Positions 1-7,206 of a stretch of DNA of 64,000 nt are shown in pieces. The stretch's first letter is position 1; the number at the start of each line of letters is the position of its first letter. Under the pieces are notes generated by a model, which worked only from the letters and a program-made list of their open reading frames with translations, had not been told where the DNA came from and did no database searches. This DNA is from Rhodococcus sp. IEGM 1381 (lineage in GTDB: Bacteria; Actinomycetota; Actinomycetes; Mycobacteriales; Mycobacteriaceae): contig NZ_JASHKQ010000010.1 of assembly GCF_030056795.1 (NCBI RefSeq), positions 62,001-126,000 on the forward strand, written 5' to 3'. The position numbers and the translations under genes are program-made.

Positions 1-402
1 GTCGACAGTGTCGGGCTGCCTGGGGCTCGCGCGGTGATGGTCTCACCCGACGCGATGAAAGGGCGTGACCGCTTGCTCCACGAGTCGGGACTGTCCGACG
101 GCGACTACCCCGAAACCGTTGCGGCGCGGATACTGCTGAAGATATGGCGGTACTCCCCGGGCCGTACGATGTCCGCTATCGATTGCCCCACGCTGGTGCA
201 GATCGCGTCCGACGATTCCGTCACCCCGGCGTCCGTCGCACAACGCGCCGCGGCACAAGTTCGCAAGGCCACGGTACGTACCTACTCAGGCGGTCATTTC
301 GACCCGTACGTCGAGCCACTGTTCTCCTCCGTGATACGAGATCAACTGACGTTTCTGGCCGACAACGTGCCCCTGCAACTCCGGGCCGTCCCCTCCGCCT
401 GA
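1..402 (+). CDS. alpha/beta hydrolase, C-terminal part (cut by window edge)
   Basis: The open frame runs in from base 1 without a start, so only the last 133 residues are visible. They look like the cap and C-terminal third of an alpha/beta-fold hydrolase: the segment PTLVQIASDDSVTP has the strand-turn that carries the acid residue, and SGGHFDPY near the end carries the catalytic histidine. The nucleophile elbow lies upstream of the window, so the substrate cannot be guessed. The first in-frame ATG (base 37) falls inside the fold and is unlikely to be the true start. Family call from motif order only. Confidence 0.7.
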   Translation, partial: VDSVGLPGARAVMVSPDAMKGRDRLLHESGLSDGDYPETVAARILLKIWRYSPGRTMSAIDCPTLVQIASDDSVTPASVAQRAAAQVRKATVRTYSGGHFDPYVEPLFSSVIRDQLTFLADNVPLQLRAVPSA

Positions 403-445
403 CCGAACGGTTCGGTGCACCCCACAGTTCTCGGATTGGATCGCC

Positions 446-991
446 ATGCCCGACGGAACAAACAACTCTGAACTTTGGCTGCTGCGAACATATTTCGGTG
501 ATGACGACGATACCGCGTGGACCACTCTGACGGAGCAGGCCCGCCGCACGCGATCGTCGGTATCAGGTGCCGCGCTGGTCATTTCCTCGGACCGGGCGCA
601 GTGTCAGCAGCGCATTCGTCGGGTGCTCACGCGACTGGCCACGCGTGCCGAGGCGAACGATGGCTTGTACGTTGCCATTGCAGACAAGCAGACGTTCCTG
701 CGCCACGATCGAATGCTGCTCACCATCGACTGTTCGGCAGTTCCACGAAACGCCGAACGCATTCCCGCAATCCGGATGGCCCCGCCCAGTGCCTTTCGGT
801 TGGGTATCGATGGCCGATCACCGGATACCGGGCGTTCGATCGACCCGGCTCACCGACCGATGTCGGAAGTTACACCTGCACAGTTCGATTCCGAGCGAAC
901 CGTTGCCGATTTCACGGCAGGCGTCGGCGACGCGATCCGAGCCAGTCGGCGGTGGCGAACGAAGATGACGCGAGACGGTTCCTGTGGGTAG
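446..991 (+). CDS. DUF6924-like hypothetical protein
   Basis: A 181-residue soluble protein of unknown function. The N-terminal LWLLRTYFGDDDDTAW followed by a YVAIADKQTF strand and a final TPAQFDSERTVADFTAGV segment resembles the actinobacterial DUF6924 family, whose members are short acidic proteins with a similar LVLRTDFSDD-W opening. No signal peptide or membrane segment is seen. Its last 8 bases overlap the GTG start of the next gene, so the two may be co-transcribed. Function unknown; the family match is from memory of the pattern and is tentative. Confidence 0.55.
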   Translation: MPDGTNNSELWLLRTYFGDDDDTAWTTLTEQARRTRSSVSGAALVISSDRAQCQQRIRRVLTRLATRAEANDGLYVAIADKQTFLRHDRMLLTIDCSAVPRNAERIPAIRMAPPSAFRLGIDGRSPDTGRSIDPAHRPMSEVTPAQFDSERTVADFTAGVGDAIRASRRWRTKMTRDGSCG

Positions 992-1559
992 ACACCGGGA
1001 ATCGCCCGCAAGAACTACGCCCATCCACATTCAGGCGGGAGCCCGGACGCACGACGAATCTCCCGACCCGCTACTGCGAACAGGCGTCGTCGTTCAGACA
1101 TTGCTGTTCGGGCTCGTCGGCATCGGCACCACCTTCACACAGGACGGCCCCAGCGACGGTCTCGGCACCGTGCTTACCTACGCCGTGTGCATCAGCACGG
1201 TTCCCGTGGCATGGATCATGAGCAAAGCCGACTACCGGATGGACCTGTGGTCCCGCCGCGCACCGGTCAACAACTGGTTCGTCGTGTACTGCGAACTCGG
1301 TGTCACCGCCGTGACCGCAACGTACTCCGACCCGCTGGCAGCGCTTCAGGGCGCAATGCTGCTCGCGCTGGTCGGCGCGTACGCTGCCCACTTCGCCCGA
1401 CCTGAAGTGATCTGGCTTCACGTCGTGTGGAGCACCGTCTACGTGCTCGTACTCGGAGCCCTGGCGCTGGCAAGGGCCCCGACCGACACAGTATCGATCG
1501 TCCTGCGAGTGTTGGTGGCCGTCATCGTGATCAAGGGCGCTGTCACCCCTGCCGCGTAG
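984..1559 (+). pseudogene. truncated GGDEF-type protein, N-terminal membrane sensor domain only
   Basis: The 191 residues hold five or six hydrophobic segments (residues about 33-190) arranged like the N-terminal membrane domain that precedes GGDEF domains in Rhodococcus diguanylate cyclases, including the FVVYCELGV and DPLAALQG motifs. The frame stops at TAG 1557-1559 just where the linker to the cyclase domain should begin, and no GGDEF follows. The stop lies inside sequence that on the other strand encodes part of an alpha/beta hydrolase, so two convergent genes appear to have been joined by a deletion that removed both 3' halves. It may still make a membrane protein, but not a cyclase. 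The start is taken as GTG 984, which is uncertain. Confidence 0.6.
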
Positions 1560-1719
1560 ATCCGGTGCGACGAGGGTCAAGTGCGGCGACCCCACGCAGC
1601 CAGCTCCAGAGCATGCGCTGGCTGGAGACCCCGTGCACCACGAGGACGGGCTCACTGGTCCCGGTGTGTGTTTCCACGACGACGTCTCCGCCGGATACCG
1701 GTACTCGATCAATGGTCAT
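1536..1719 (-). pseudogene. alpha/beta hydrolase N-terminal fragment, frameshifted
   Basis: Reading leftward from ATG 1719, the protein begins MTIDRVPVSGGDVVVETH and continues through VLVVHGVSSQRMLWSWLRGVA, the usual strand and HG oxyanion region of an alpha/beta hydrolase. At about base 1583 the frame is lost, apparently by a 2-base deletion, and the homology resumes in another frame as LTLVAPDLRGRGDSA. It then stops at about 1536, where the sequence becomes the truncated GGDEF-protein gene of the opposite strand. Nothing of the nucleophile elbow remains. This is therefore a dead remnant. Confidence 0.6.
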
Positions 1720-1802
1720 GATGCCGACAGTATGGGAAGCCGGCTCCGGAAGGGATGGATCCGAACCCCACTGTGAATGTCGAAATGTGGACAGTTCATC
1801 TC

Positions 1803-1818
1803 TACCGCGTGCGCGGTA
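1803..1818. terminator. hairpin downstream of the flavin reductase gene
   Basis: TACCGCG and CGCGGTA form a perfect 7-bp GC-rich stem with a 2-base loop, 15 bases past the stop of the leftward reductase gene. There is no T tract, so it would be a weak or L-shaped terminator. It separates this operon from the decayed hydrolase remnant. Confidence 0.35.
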
Positions 1819-1832
1819 CCGACTCGAGGGCC

Positions 1833-2585
1833 TCAGCTCGGTCCGAAACGTTCTGTTCGGATGTTCGCCGCCGAGTGACCCCGTGCCACCAGCATGTCTG
1901 CCACCGTGTCGACGAAGCTCGTGGGGCCGCAGATGTAGCATCGCGGCTCGAATTCTGCCGGCCATCCGTGGGCGTCGAGGTCCTCGACCGTGATGCGGCC
2001 GAGGGGCCGTGCGTTACCGGCAGGAGCACGCCGCGTGTGGATCATGGTGACGTCCACGCCGGCCGGAGGGTGAGCCCACTCGTCGGCGAAGTAGACCTCT
2101 GCGGGTTCGCGCACCGAGTACAGCACCCGGAAAGGTACCCGTCCGCCCGTCGCGGAAGCCTGCGCACGAACCATCGCCCGGAGCGGGACGATGCCGGAAC
2201 CGCCACCCACCAACAGGATCGGCGGGGATGGTTTCTCCGAGGGCTGGGACGGCCGCCAGACGAACCATCGACCCACCGGCCCGCGGATCTCGATGCGATC
2301 GCCGACCTCGACAGCCTCGACCAGGTATGGCGATACCTCGCCGTCCGTGACGTTCTGGACCGCGATCTCGATGCGCGACGTGCCGTCGGGAGCCGATGCC
2401 AAGGAGTAGCTTCGCTGCGCGCTGTAGCCGTCCTCGGCGGTGAGCTTGACGTCCAGGTGCTGCCCGGCAAGATGACCGGGCCATCCGTCGACGTCGAGAA
2501 CCAGGGTGGACGCGGTGGGTGTCTCGCGCCGCACGGTCTGCACCGTGGCAACGAGCCAGGGTTTCGCCCCAGCCGCCGATGTCAC
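1833..2585 (-). CDS. FAD/NAD(P)-binding ferredoxin reductase-like oxidoreductase
   Basis: A 250-residue flavin reductase of the ferredoxin-NADP reductase superfamily. The FAD domain carries RSYS at residues 58-61, the nucleotide domain carries VGGGSGIVPL near residue 135 and the C-terminal strand CYICGPTSFVD near residue 222. There is no C-terminal 2Fe-2S domain, so it is a stand-alone reductase. The GTG start at 2585 follows the TGA of the upstream molybdopterin oxidoreductase by one base, so the two are translationally coupled, and the reductase is the likely electron donor to that enzyme. A longer reading in the same frame is only a shadow of the neighbour. Confidence 0.85.
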   Translation of the reverse strand: MTSAAGAKPWLVATVQTVRRETPTASTLVLDVDGWPGHLAGQHLDVKLTAEDGYSAQRSYSLASAPDGTSRIEIAVQNVTDGEVSPYLVEAVEVGDRIEIRGPVGRWFVWRPSQPSEKPSPPILLVGGGSGIVPLRAMVRAQASATGGRVPFRVLYSVREPAEVYFADEWAHPPAGVDVTMIHTRRAPAGNARPLGRITVEDLDAHGWPAEFEPRCYICGPTSFVDTVADMLVARGHSAANIRTERFGPS

Positions 2586-2586
2586 G

Positions 2587-3186
2587 TCAGTCGCCCTGGT
2601 ACCGCTGCTCGCGCCACGGATCTCCGTAGTCGTGGTAGCCACCGCGCTCCCAGAAGCCTTGTTCGTTCTGCAGGGTGAGTTCGATGCGTGAGATCCACTT
2701 GGCCGATTTCCAGAAATAGAGATGCGGAACGAGAAGCCTTGCAGGACCACCGTGTTCGCGAGCCAGGGGAGCGCCGTCGAACTCGGTGACCAGCCAGGCC
2801 TTGCCATCCCTGAGGTCCTCGAGGGGGAGGTTGGTGGTGTAGCCGTCGAAGCCGTGAACCACGACGTACCCGGCATCGGTATCGAGGCGGTCCAACAGAA
2901 CGTCCAGGCTCACCCCCTTCCATGTGGTGTCGAGCTTCGACCATTTGGTGACACAGTGAATGTCGACGGTTGGAGTCTCGTGCGGAAGTGCCGCGAATTC
3001 GTCCCAGGTCCAGCTGCGAGTGTCTCCGCGTTCGGAGGTGATCGAGAACGACCACGTGTCGGTCGCGACCACGGGCGCAGGCCCGATCGCGAGCACGGGA
3101 AAATCCTTGGTCAGATACTGGCCGGGGGGAGTGCGCCCGTCATCGCCGCGTCGGCGGCCGACGAAGCCCTTCGAGATCAGTGCCAT
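2587..3186 (-). CDS. sulfite oxidase-like molybdopterin-dependent oxidoreductase
   Basis: A 199-residue protein made of a single molybdopterin-binding domain of the sulfite oxidase/MsrP superfamily. The expected Mo-ligand cysteine is Cys78 in DIHCVTKWS; other family marks are GFDGYTTNLP and the C-terminal GGYHDYGDPW. It lacks the dimerisation domain of full sulfite oxidases and has no Tat signal, so it should act in the cytoplasm. The substrate is unknown (sulfoxide or other oxo-transfer is possible). Its first 10 bases overlap the end of the upstream XRE regulator gene, and the reductase gene follows directly, forming a regulator-oxidase-reductase operon. Confidence 0.85.
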   Translation of the reverse strand: MALISKGFVGRRRGDDGRTPPGQYLTKDFPVLAIGPAPVVATDTWSFSITSERGDTRSWTWDEFAALPHETPTVDIHCVTKWSKLDTTWKGVSLDVLLDRLDTDAGYVVVHGFDGYTTNLPLEDLRDGKAWLVTEFDGAPLAREHGGPARLLVPHLYFWKSAKWISRIELTLQNEQGFWERGGYHDYGDPWREQRYQGD

Positions 3187-4097
3187 GGTGACGAATTGTG
3201 CGCTCGTGGTCGGGAGTCTGACAAGTCGGGCGCACCACTCATCTGCGCGGCACCGCCGGCTACAGCGGCCAGCCGCAGTTTCGTCTCGTCCTCCGAACCC
3301 GGGGTAGCAGTCATGATGACGATCTTCAGCTCTGCGTCACCGTCGGTGAGTACGTCGCAGTCGACGGTGATCGGTCCGACCGTCGGATGATGGACCACCT
3401 TGTGATCCTCGCGGTGTGCACCGACGGTGCCAACCGACCACAACGCAGCGAATTCTGAACTACCGGAGCTCAATTCCTCGATCAAACCCCTCAGCCTCGA
3501 GTCCTGGGGAAACCGTCCGGTGGCACGCCGGAGGTCGGACACGACTGCAGCGCGAACTGCGTCCTTGCCGCCGGACGGCGTCACCGGCCAGGCGGACATT
3601 CTTGGTGAGTCTGCGGCGAGGGGGAAGCAGTCGCGAGCAAAATTTCTCTTGGCCGCTGACACGGATGACGGATCACCCACCAGCGCAGCCCACGTTCGGT
3701 TCCACCACAGCAGTTGCCAATCGGCTGCGAACACTGCGACCGCACCGTCGTCCAGTCGACCGACGACCCGCCGTACCCCGGGCGGGATGAGGTCGGAGAT
3801 GGTGCCGTCGGCCGGCGGGATGTGACCTGCCAAGCGGTAGAGATGGTCTCGCTCGGGCAGGGTCAGCTGGAGGGCGCGCGCCAAGGACGACACCACCTGG
3901 ACCGACGGGGTCGTCGCTCGCCCCTGTTCGAGCCGCACGATGTAGTCCACGGAAATGCCCGCGAGATCGGCGAGGTCCTCCCGCCTGAGCCCCGTGGCCC
4001 GGCGTGAACGCCCGGTCGGTAGACCGACAGCATCGGGTGAGAGTCGATCGCGCCATGATCTGATCGTCGCGCCGAGTCCATCCGTTGTCGAGGTCAC
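3177..4097 (-). CDS. XRE-family transcriptional regulator with MmyB-like ligand domain
   Basis: A 306-residue regulator. Residues about 10-80 form a helix-turn-helix of the XRE type (RREDLADLAGISVDYIVRLEQGR). The remainder is the MmyB-like PAS-type ligand-binding domain, recognisable from WQLLWWNRTWAALVGDP and a later VHHPTVGPITVDCDVL strand pair. In actinobacteria such regulators usually sit beside an SDR gene they control, and here an SDR starts divergently 101 bases away. The gene also overlaps the molybdopterin oxidoreductase gene, so it probably regulates both directions. A GTCGC...GCGAC inverted repeat (4107-4123) in the shared promoter is a candidate operator. Confidence 0.9.
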   Translation of the reverse strand: MTSTTDGLGATIRSWRDRLSPDAVGLPTGRSRRATGLRREDLADLAGISVDYIVRLEQGRATTPSVQVVSSLARALQLTLPERDHLYRLAGHIPPADGTISDLIPPGVRRVVGRLDDGAVAVFAADWQLLWWNRTWAALVGDPSSVSAAKRNFARDCFPLAADSPRMSAWPVTPSGGKDAVRAAVVSDLRRATGRFPQDSRLRGLIEELSSGSSEFAALWSVGTVGAHREDHKVVHHPTVGPITVDCDVLTDGDAELKIVIMTATPGSEDETKLRLAAVAGGAAQMSGAPDLSDSRPRAHNSSPWH

Positions 4098-4106
4098 GGT
4101 TCCATT

Positions 4107-4123
4107 GTCGCTCTTCGGGCGAC
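4107..4123. promoter_or_regulatory. inverted repeat in the XRE/SDR divergent promoter
   Basis: GTCGC and GCGAC flank a 7-base loop, 10 bases upstream of the XRE start codon and within the 101-bp gap between the divergent XRE and SDR genes. It could be the regulator's operator, but a 5-bp stem can occur by chance. Confidence 0.25.
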
Positions 4124-4198
4124 TGTCAGGGTGGTACCGATTTTCCTACCGTCGAGGCGTGCCTGGAACGAGCCTTGGTCGACCTGGACACTGGGGAC

Positions 4199-4894
4199 AT
4201 GACCATCACATTCATCACCGGAGCAAACAAGGGCCTCGGCTACGAAACGGCTCGACGACTGATCGATCGGGGCCACATCGTCATTCTCGGCGCACGCGAT
4301 GTCGAACGTGGCACGACCGCTGCCGCAGCAGTCGGGGCCAGGTTCGTGCAGATCGATGTCACCGATCCGAAATCCGTCGCGGCCGCCGCTGCGGACGTCC
4401 AACGTGAGGAGGGGGTTGTCGACGTACTGATCAACAATGCCGGCATCGCCGGACCTCACAGTGCCGTCGACGAGCTGACCGCCGAGGACGTGTCATCGGT
4501 ACTCGATGTCAACGTTCTCGGAATCGTCCGCACGACAGCGGCATTCCTTCCGCTGCTACGGCGCTCGGCTGATCCCGTCATCGTCAACGTCAGCAGTGGG
4601 ATGGGCTCTTTTGCGGCGACTCACGATCCGTCTCGCGTCGAATCCAGCGTGGTGGCTCCGGCCTACACTGCTTCGAAGTCGGCGGTGACCATGCTGACGA
4701 CCCAGTATGCGAAGGGCTTGAGCGACATTCGAATCAATGCCGCCGATCCGGGCTACACCGCAACCGAATTCAACGGAAACAGTGGACCGCAGACCGTCGC
4801 CGAGGGGACCGACGCCATCGTTCGGCTCGCGACCGAGGGGCCGGGCCACGGATCCGGGCGGTTCATCGACCGGCACGGAACGGTCAGCTGGTGA
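4199..4894 (+). CDS. SDR family NAD(P)-dependent oxidoreductase
   Basis: A classical short-chain dehydrogenase of 231 residues: cofactor motif TGANKGLG at residues 7-14, NNAG at 79-82, catalytic serine region VNVSSG about 129-134 and the YxxxK pair at Tyr156 and Lys160. The C-terminal GSGRFIDRHGTVSW fits the group often controlled by MmyB-type XRE regulators. The ATG at 4199 is chosen because it gives the normal SDR N terminus; an in-frame ATG at 4085 would add 38 residues with no family match. The substrate is unknown. Confidence 0.9.
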   Translation: MTITFITGANKGLGYETARRLIDRGHIVILGARDVERGTTAAAAVGARFVQIDVTDPKSVAAAAADVQREEGVVDVLINNAGIAGPHSAVDELTAEDVSSVLDVNVLGIVRTTAAFLPLLRRSADPVIVNVSSGMGSFAATHDPSRVESSVVAPAYTASKSAVTMLTTQYAKGLSDIRINAADPGYTATEFNGNSGPQTVAEGTDAIVRLATEGPGHGSGRFIDRHGTVSW

Positions 4895-4970
4895 CCGGAT
4901 TGTTCAGCACCTCAGCACGGTCGACCTGAGCGGAGACTCCGATCGTCCCGGTGGCGATGCACCGTCGGGC

Positions 4971-5882
4971 TCAGGTGGGGTTGCCGGACTCGTCGCACGG
5001 TGCCGGGTGGCCGTCGTCGATGAACTGCAGCGTCACGTTCATCTCGGTGGGTTGGATGCTGCCCGACCAATCGGAGTACGGGTGATCGAGAAACGCGACG
5101 ACGACCAGAGCCGAGGCCACGAGCGCCGAGACGAACGCGATCGGAACGGCCTGTACTACAGCGGATTCGCGGCGATCCGCCTGTACGCACATGTACGAGA
5201 GAATTGCCGACGCTCCGATGCCCAGCACGATCCACAGCGGAAACGGAACCGATGGTGTTGCCTCGGCCAGCCGATCGCGTCGACCGTCGCGGCGCTCTGC
5301 TTGCTGATCGAACCACTGTGCGTAGGCCGCCTCCTGTGAGGCACCTTCCGGTGTGGTGGCCGCAAAATCCTCGACCATGGTGTCCACCCAGTGATTGACT
5401 GCGGGGGATGTTTCACTGCGCGCCATCGCTGACCATTCGTCCGAGACGACAGCACGGCTGTAGCAGATCAGGCCGCCGTGCAACTTTTCACCGTCGTGTC
5501 CTTCGAGGACATCGGCCACGTTGTGCAGCTCCGTCACGGCGACGGCTTCGACGCTGGCCCCATTGCTCGCGCGCTGGTAACTCTGTAGTGCGAAGAAAAT
5601 GGTGAATGCCAGCAGGACGGAGAACATCGTTCCGATGACCGTCAATGCACCGGCTGCACGAGTGCTGTCGATGAACCATCCCGGATCGGGCGCTCGGGTG
5701 CGGGCAGCGAGTTTGGCCGTCACGGCCAACACCACGACGAGTACGACGATCAGACCCAGTATCCAGCTCGGCACTGCGCAACTGTAGGTGAGCGCGCGCC
5801 CGTGCGTCGGTGAAATCGCGTACTCGTCGCGCGTGGGTGGACGCGGTTGTCCGGACGTCATTTTGCTCCGCCCCTTTGTCAC
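4971..5882 (-). CDS. DUF4239 membrane protein
   Basis: A 303-residue integral membrane protein with hydrophobic segments near residues 38-60, 80-100, 215-235 and 243-265. The pattern of two N-terminal helices, a charged loop with VAVTELHNVADVL, and two C-terminal helices fits the bestrophin-like DUF4239 family, whose function is not established. The start may also be the ATG eight codons in (MTSGQPRPP). It is transcribed divergently from the TctC-like gene, and the two starts are 63 bases apart. Confidence 0.75.
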   Translation of the reverse strand: MTKGRSKMTSGQPRPPTRDEYAISPTHGRALTYSCAVPSWILGLIVVLVVVLAVTAKLAARTRAPDPGWFIDSTRAAGALTVIGTMFSVLLAFTIFFALQSYQRASNGASVEAVAVTELHNVADVLEGHDGEKLHGGLICYSRAVVSDEWSAMARSETSPAVNHWVDTMVEDFAATTPEGASQEAAYAQWFDQQAERRDGRRDRLAEATPSVPFPLWIVLGIGASAILSYMCVQADRRESAVVQAVPIAFVSALVASALVVVAFLDHPYSDWSGSIQPTEMNVTLQFIDDGHPAPCDESGNPT

Positions 5883-5944
5883 TGCATCCTAGAGTTGGGC
5901 GGAAGCAGCGACCGCTGTACCGGACCGGGCCGAGGGGCGATGCT

Positions 5945-6940
5945 GTGATCGCGAAGAGATCGATATTGAGCGTCATGATCGCGGCCACCCTCGTGTTGAC
6001 TGGATGTACCGATTCCGGACCCGACACCGATCCTGCATCTACTTCCGATTCGGTGCCCTATCCCGACGGCCCCGTCACGATGACGGCGGGAGCCGATCCC
6101 GGCAGTGGCTTCGACCTCACCATCCGTTCGGTCGTCGATGCCCTGCAGAAGGAGAAGATCGTCGAAACAGCTCTGCCGGTGCAGAATCGACCCGGCGGAA
6201 GTGGTGCCGACTACCTTGCCACGATGGTCGAGGACCATCGAAGCGCCGACGATCAGCTTGCGGTGACGTCGTTGTCCATGATGGTGAATCAGGTGAGCGG
6301 GGTGTCGAAGTACGGCTACGACGACGTCACGATGATTGCCCGACTGATGACCGAGTACTACGTCGTCGTCACGCGTCCCGGCAGTCTTCTCACCGACCTC
6401 CGCGGAGTCATGACTGCAGTAGCGTCCACCCCATCGGGCGTCGTGGTCGGTGCAGCCCACGATGACGAGTTGCCTTTCGCCCTATTGGTCTCGGCGGGCG
6501 GCGGCGACCCGTCCGCCGTCCGATACGTCACCCAGGAGGGTGGCCGCGAACAGATCGCCGCACTTCTGGGCGGTGAGATCGATGTGGCCATCGGTGGCGT
6601 CAGTGAATTCGTCGATCAGCTGGCATCCGGGGACCTCGACGGTATCGGCGTTCTGGCCGACAATCGGATCCCCGGTCTCGACGTCCCCACCGCACGAGAG
6701 CTGGGATTCGATGTGACGCTGTCCAATTGGCGCGGACTCTACGGGCCACCGGACATGCCCGTCGACGCAGTCGACTACTGGCGGACGGCGCTGGGGAAGA
6801 TGGTGGAGACACCCACCTGGAAGCAGATTGCGGAGCGCAGCAAATTCACGACGACTTTCATGATCGGCGATGAGTTCGAAACTTTCCTGGCCGAGACGCA
6901 GAAGGATGTGGAGACCGGATTGCAAGCGGTGCCGCGGTGA
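5945..6940 (+). CDS. TctC-like tripartite tricarboxylate transporter binding lipoprotein (orphan)
   Basis: A 331-residue periplasmic-type binding protein of the TctC/Bug family. A short signal sequence ends in the lipobox LVLTGC, so it should be a surface lipoprotein. The family marks are the early YPDGPVTMTAGADPGSGFD strand, the PVQNRPGGSG loop, and the RELGFDVTLSNWRGLYGP segment near residue 250. The GTG start at 5945 is preceded by GAGGGG and gives a proper signal peptide. No TctA or TctB membrane subunit lies in the window, so it is an orphan; it could serve a distant permease or act in sensing. The ligand is unknown. Confidence 0.85.
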   Translation: MIAKRSILSVMIAATLVLTGCTDSGPDTDPASTSDSVPYPDGPVTMTAGADPGSGFDLTIRSVVDALQKEKIVETALPVQNRPGGSGADYLATMVEDHRSADDQLAVTSLSMMVNQVSGVSKYGYDDVTMIARLMTEYYVVVTRPGSLLTDLRGVMTAVASTPSGVVVGAAHDDELPFALLVSAGGGDPSAVRYVTQEGGREQIAALLGGEIDVAIGGVSEFVDQLASGDLDGIGVLADNRIPGLDVPTARELGFDVTLSNWRGLYGPPDMPVDAVDYWRTALGKMVETPTWKQIAERSKFTTTFMIGDEFETFLAETQKDVETGLQAVPR

Positions 6941-7059
6941 GCGCGTGGTAGGCCCGCGACGGTCAGTACAGGCAAGCAGGGCTTCGGCAGTGAGGCGAGG
7001 AATTGGGCGCAGGATGATTCAGGACCGCCGCTGTCCTCGATAGGTAGCACGATCAGTTC

Positions 7060-7206
7060 ATGACCATCACTGATCCTCCCGCCCCATTCGTCGTCGACGC
7101 ACCATAGTCGGAGCTCGACGACTTCAGCTTCCGAGAGGTGGAGAAGCAGCTCGCGTCGTTTCCTCGATACATAGTGGAGATCGACGGGCAGCGCATCCAC
7201 TACCTT
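7060..7206 (+). pseudogene. epoxide hydrolase N-terminal remnant
   Basis: One frame, broken by a TAG, reads MTITDPPAPFVVDAP, stop, SELDDF, then SFREVEKQLASFPRYIVEIDGQRIHYLGP. This matches the start of the epoxide-hydrolase N-terminal domain (the PF-ID-P-ELDDL opening and the F-Q-Y-EIDGQ-IHFLH segment) with the part between them missing. The homology ends inside the 3' end of the leftward AAHS transporter gene, whose last residues (PTSSGPR) are encoded by the complement of this remnant. A deletion has therefore joined an epoxide hydrolase remnant to the transporter end. Confidence 0.6.

Noticed and set aside
34..402. Short hydrolase gene starting at base 34
   Set aside because: The same frame is open to base 1 and the start would fall inside the fold, so this is the tail of a longer gene cut by the window.
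6941..7059. Possible leftward peptide between the TctC-like gene and the epoxide hydrolase remnant
   Set aside because: A short open stretch exists but has no start, family or ribosome site; I see nothing definite in it.
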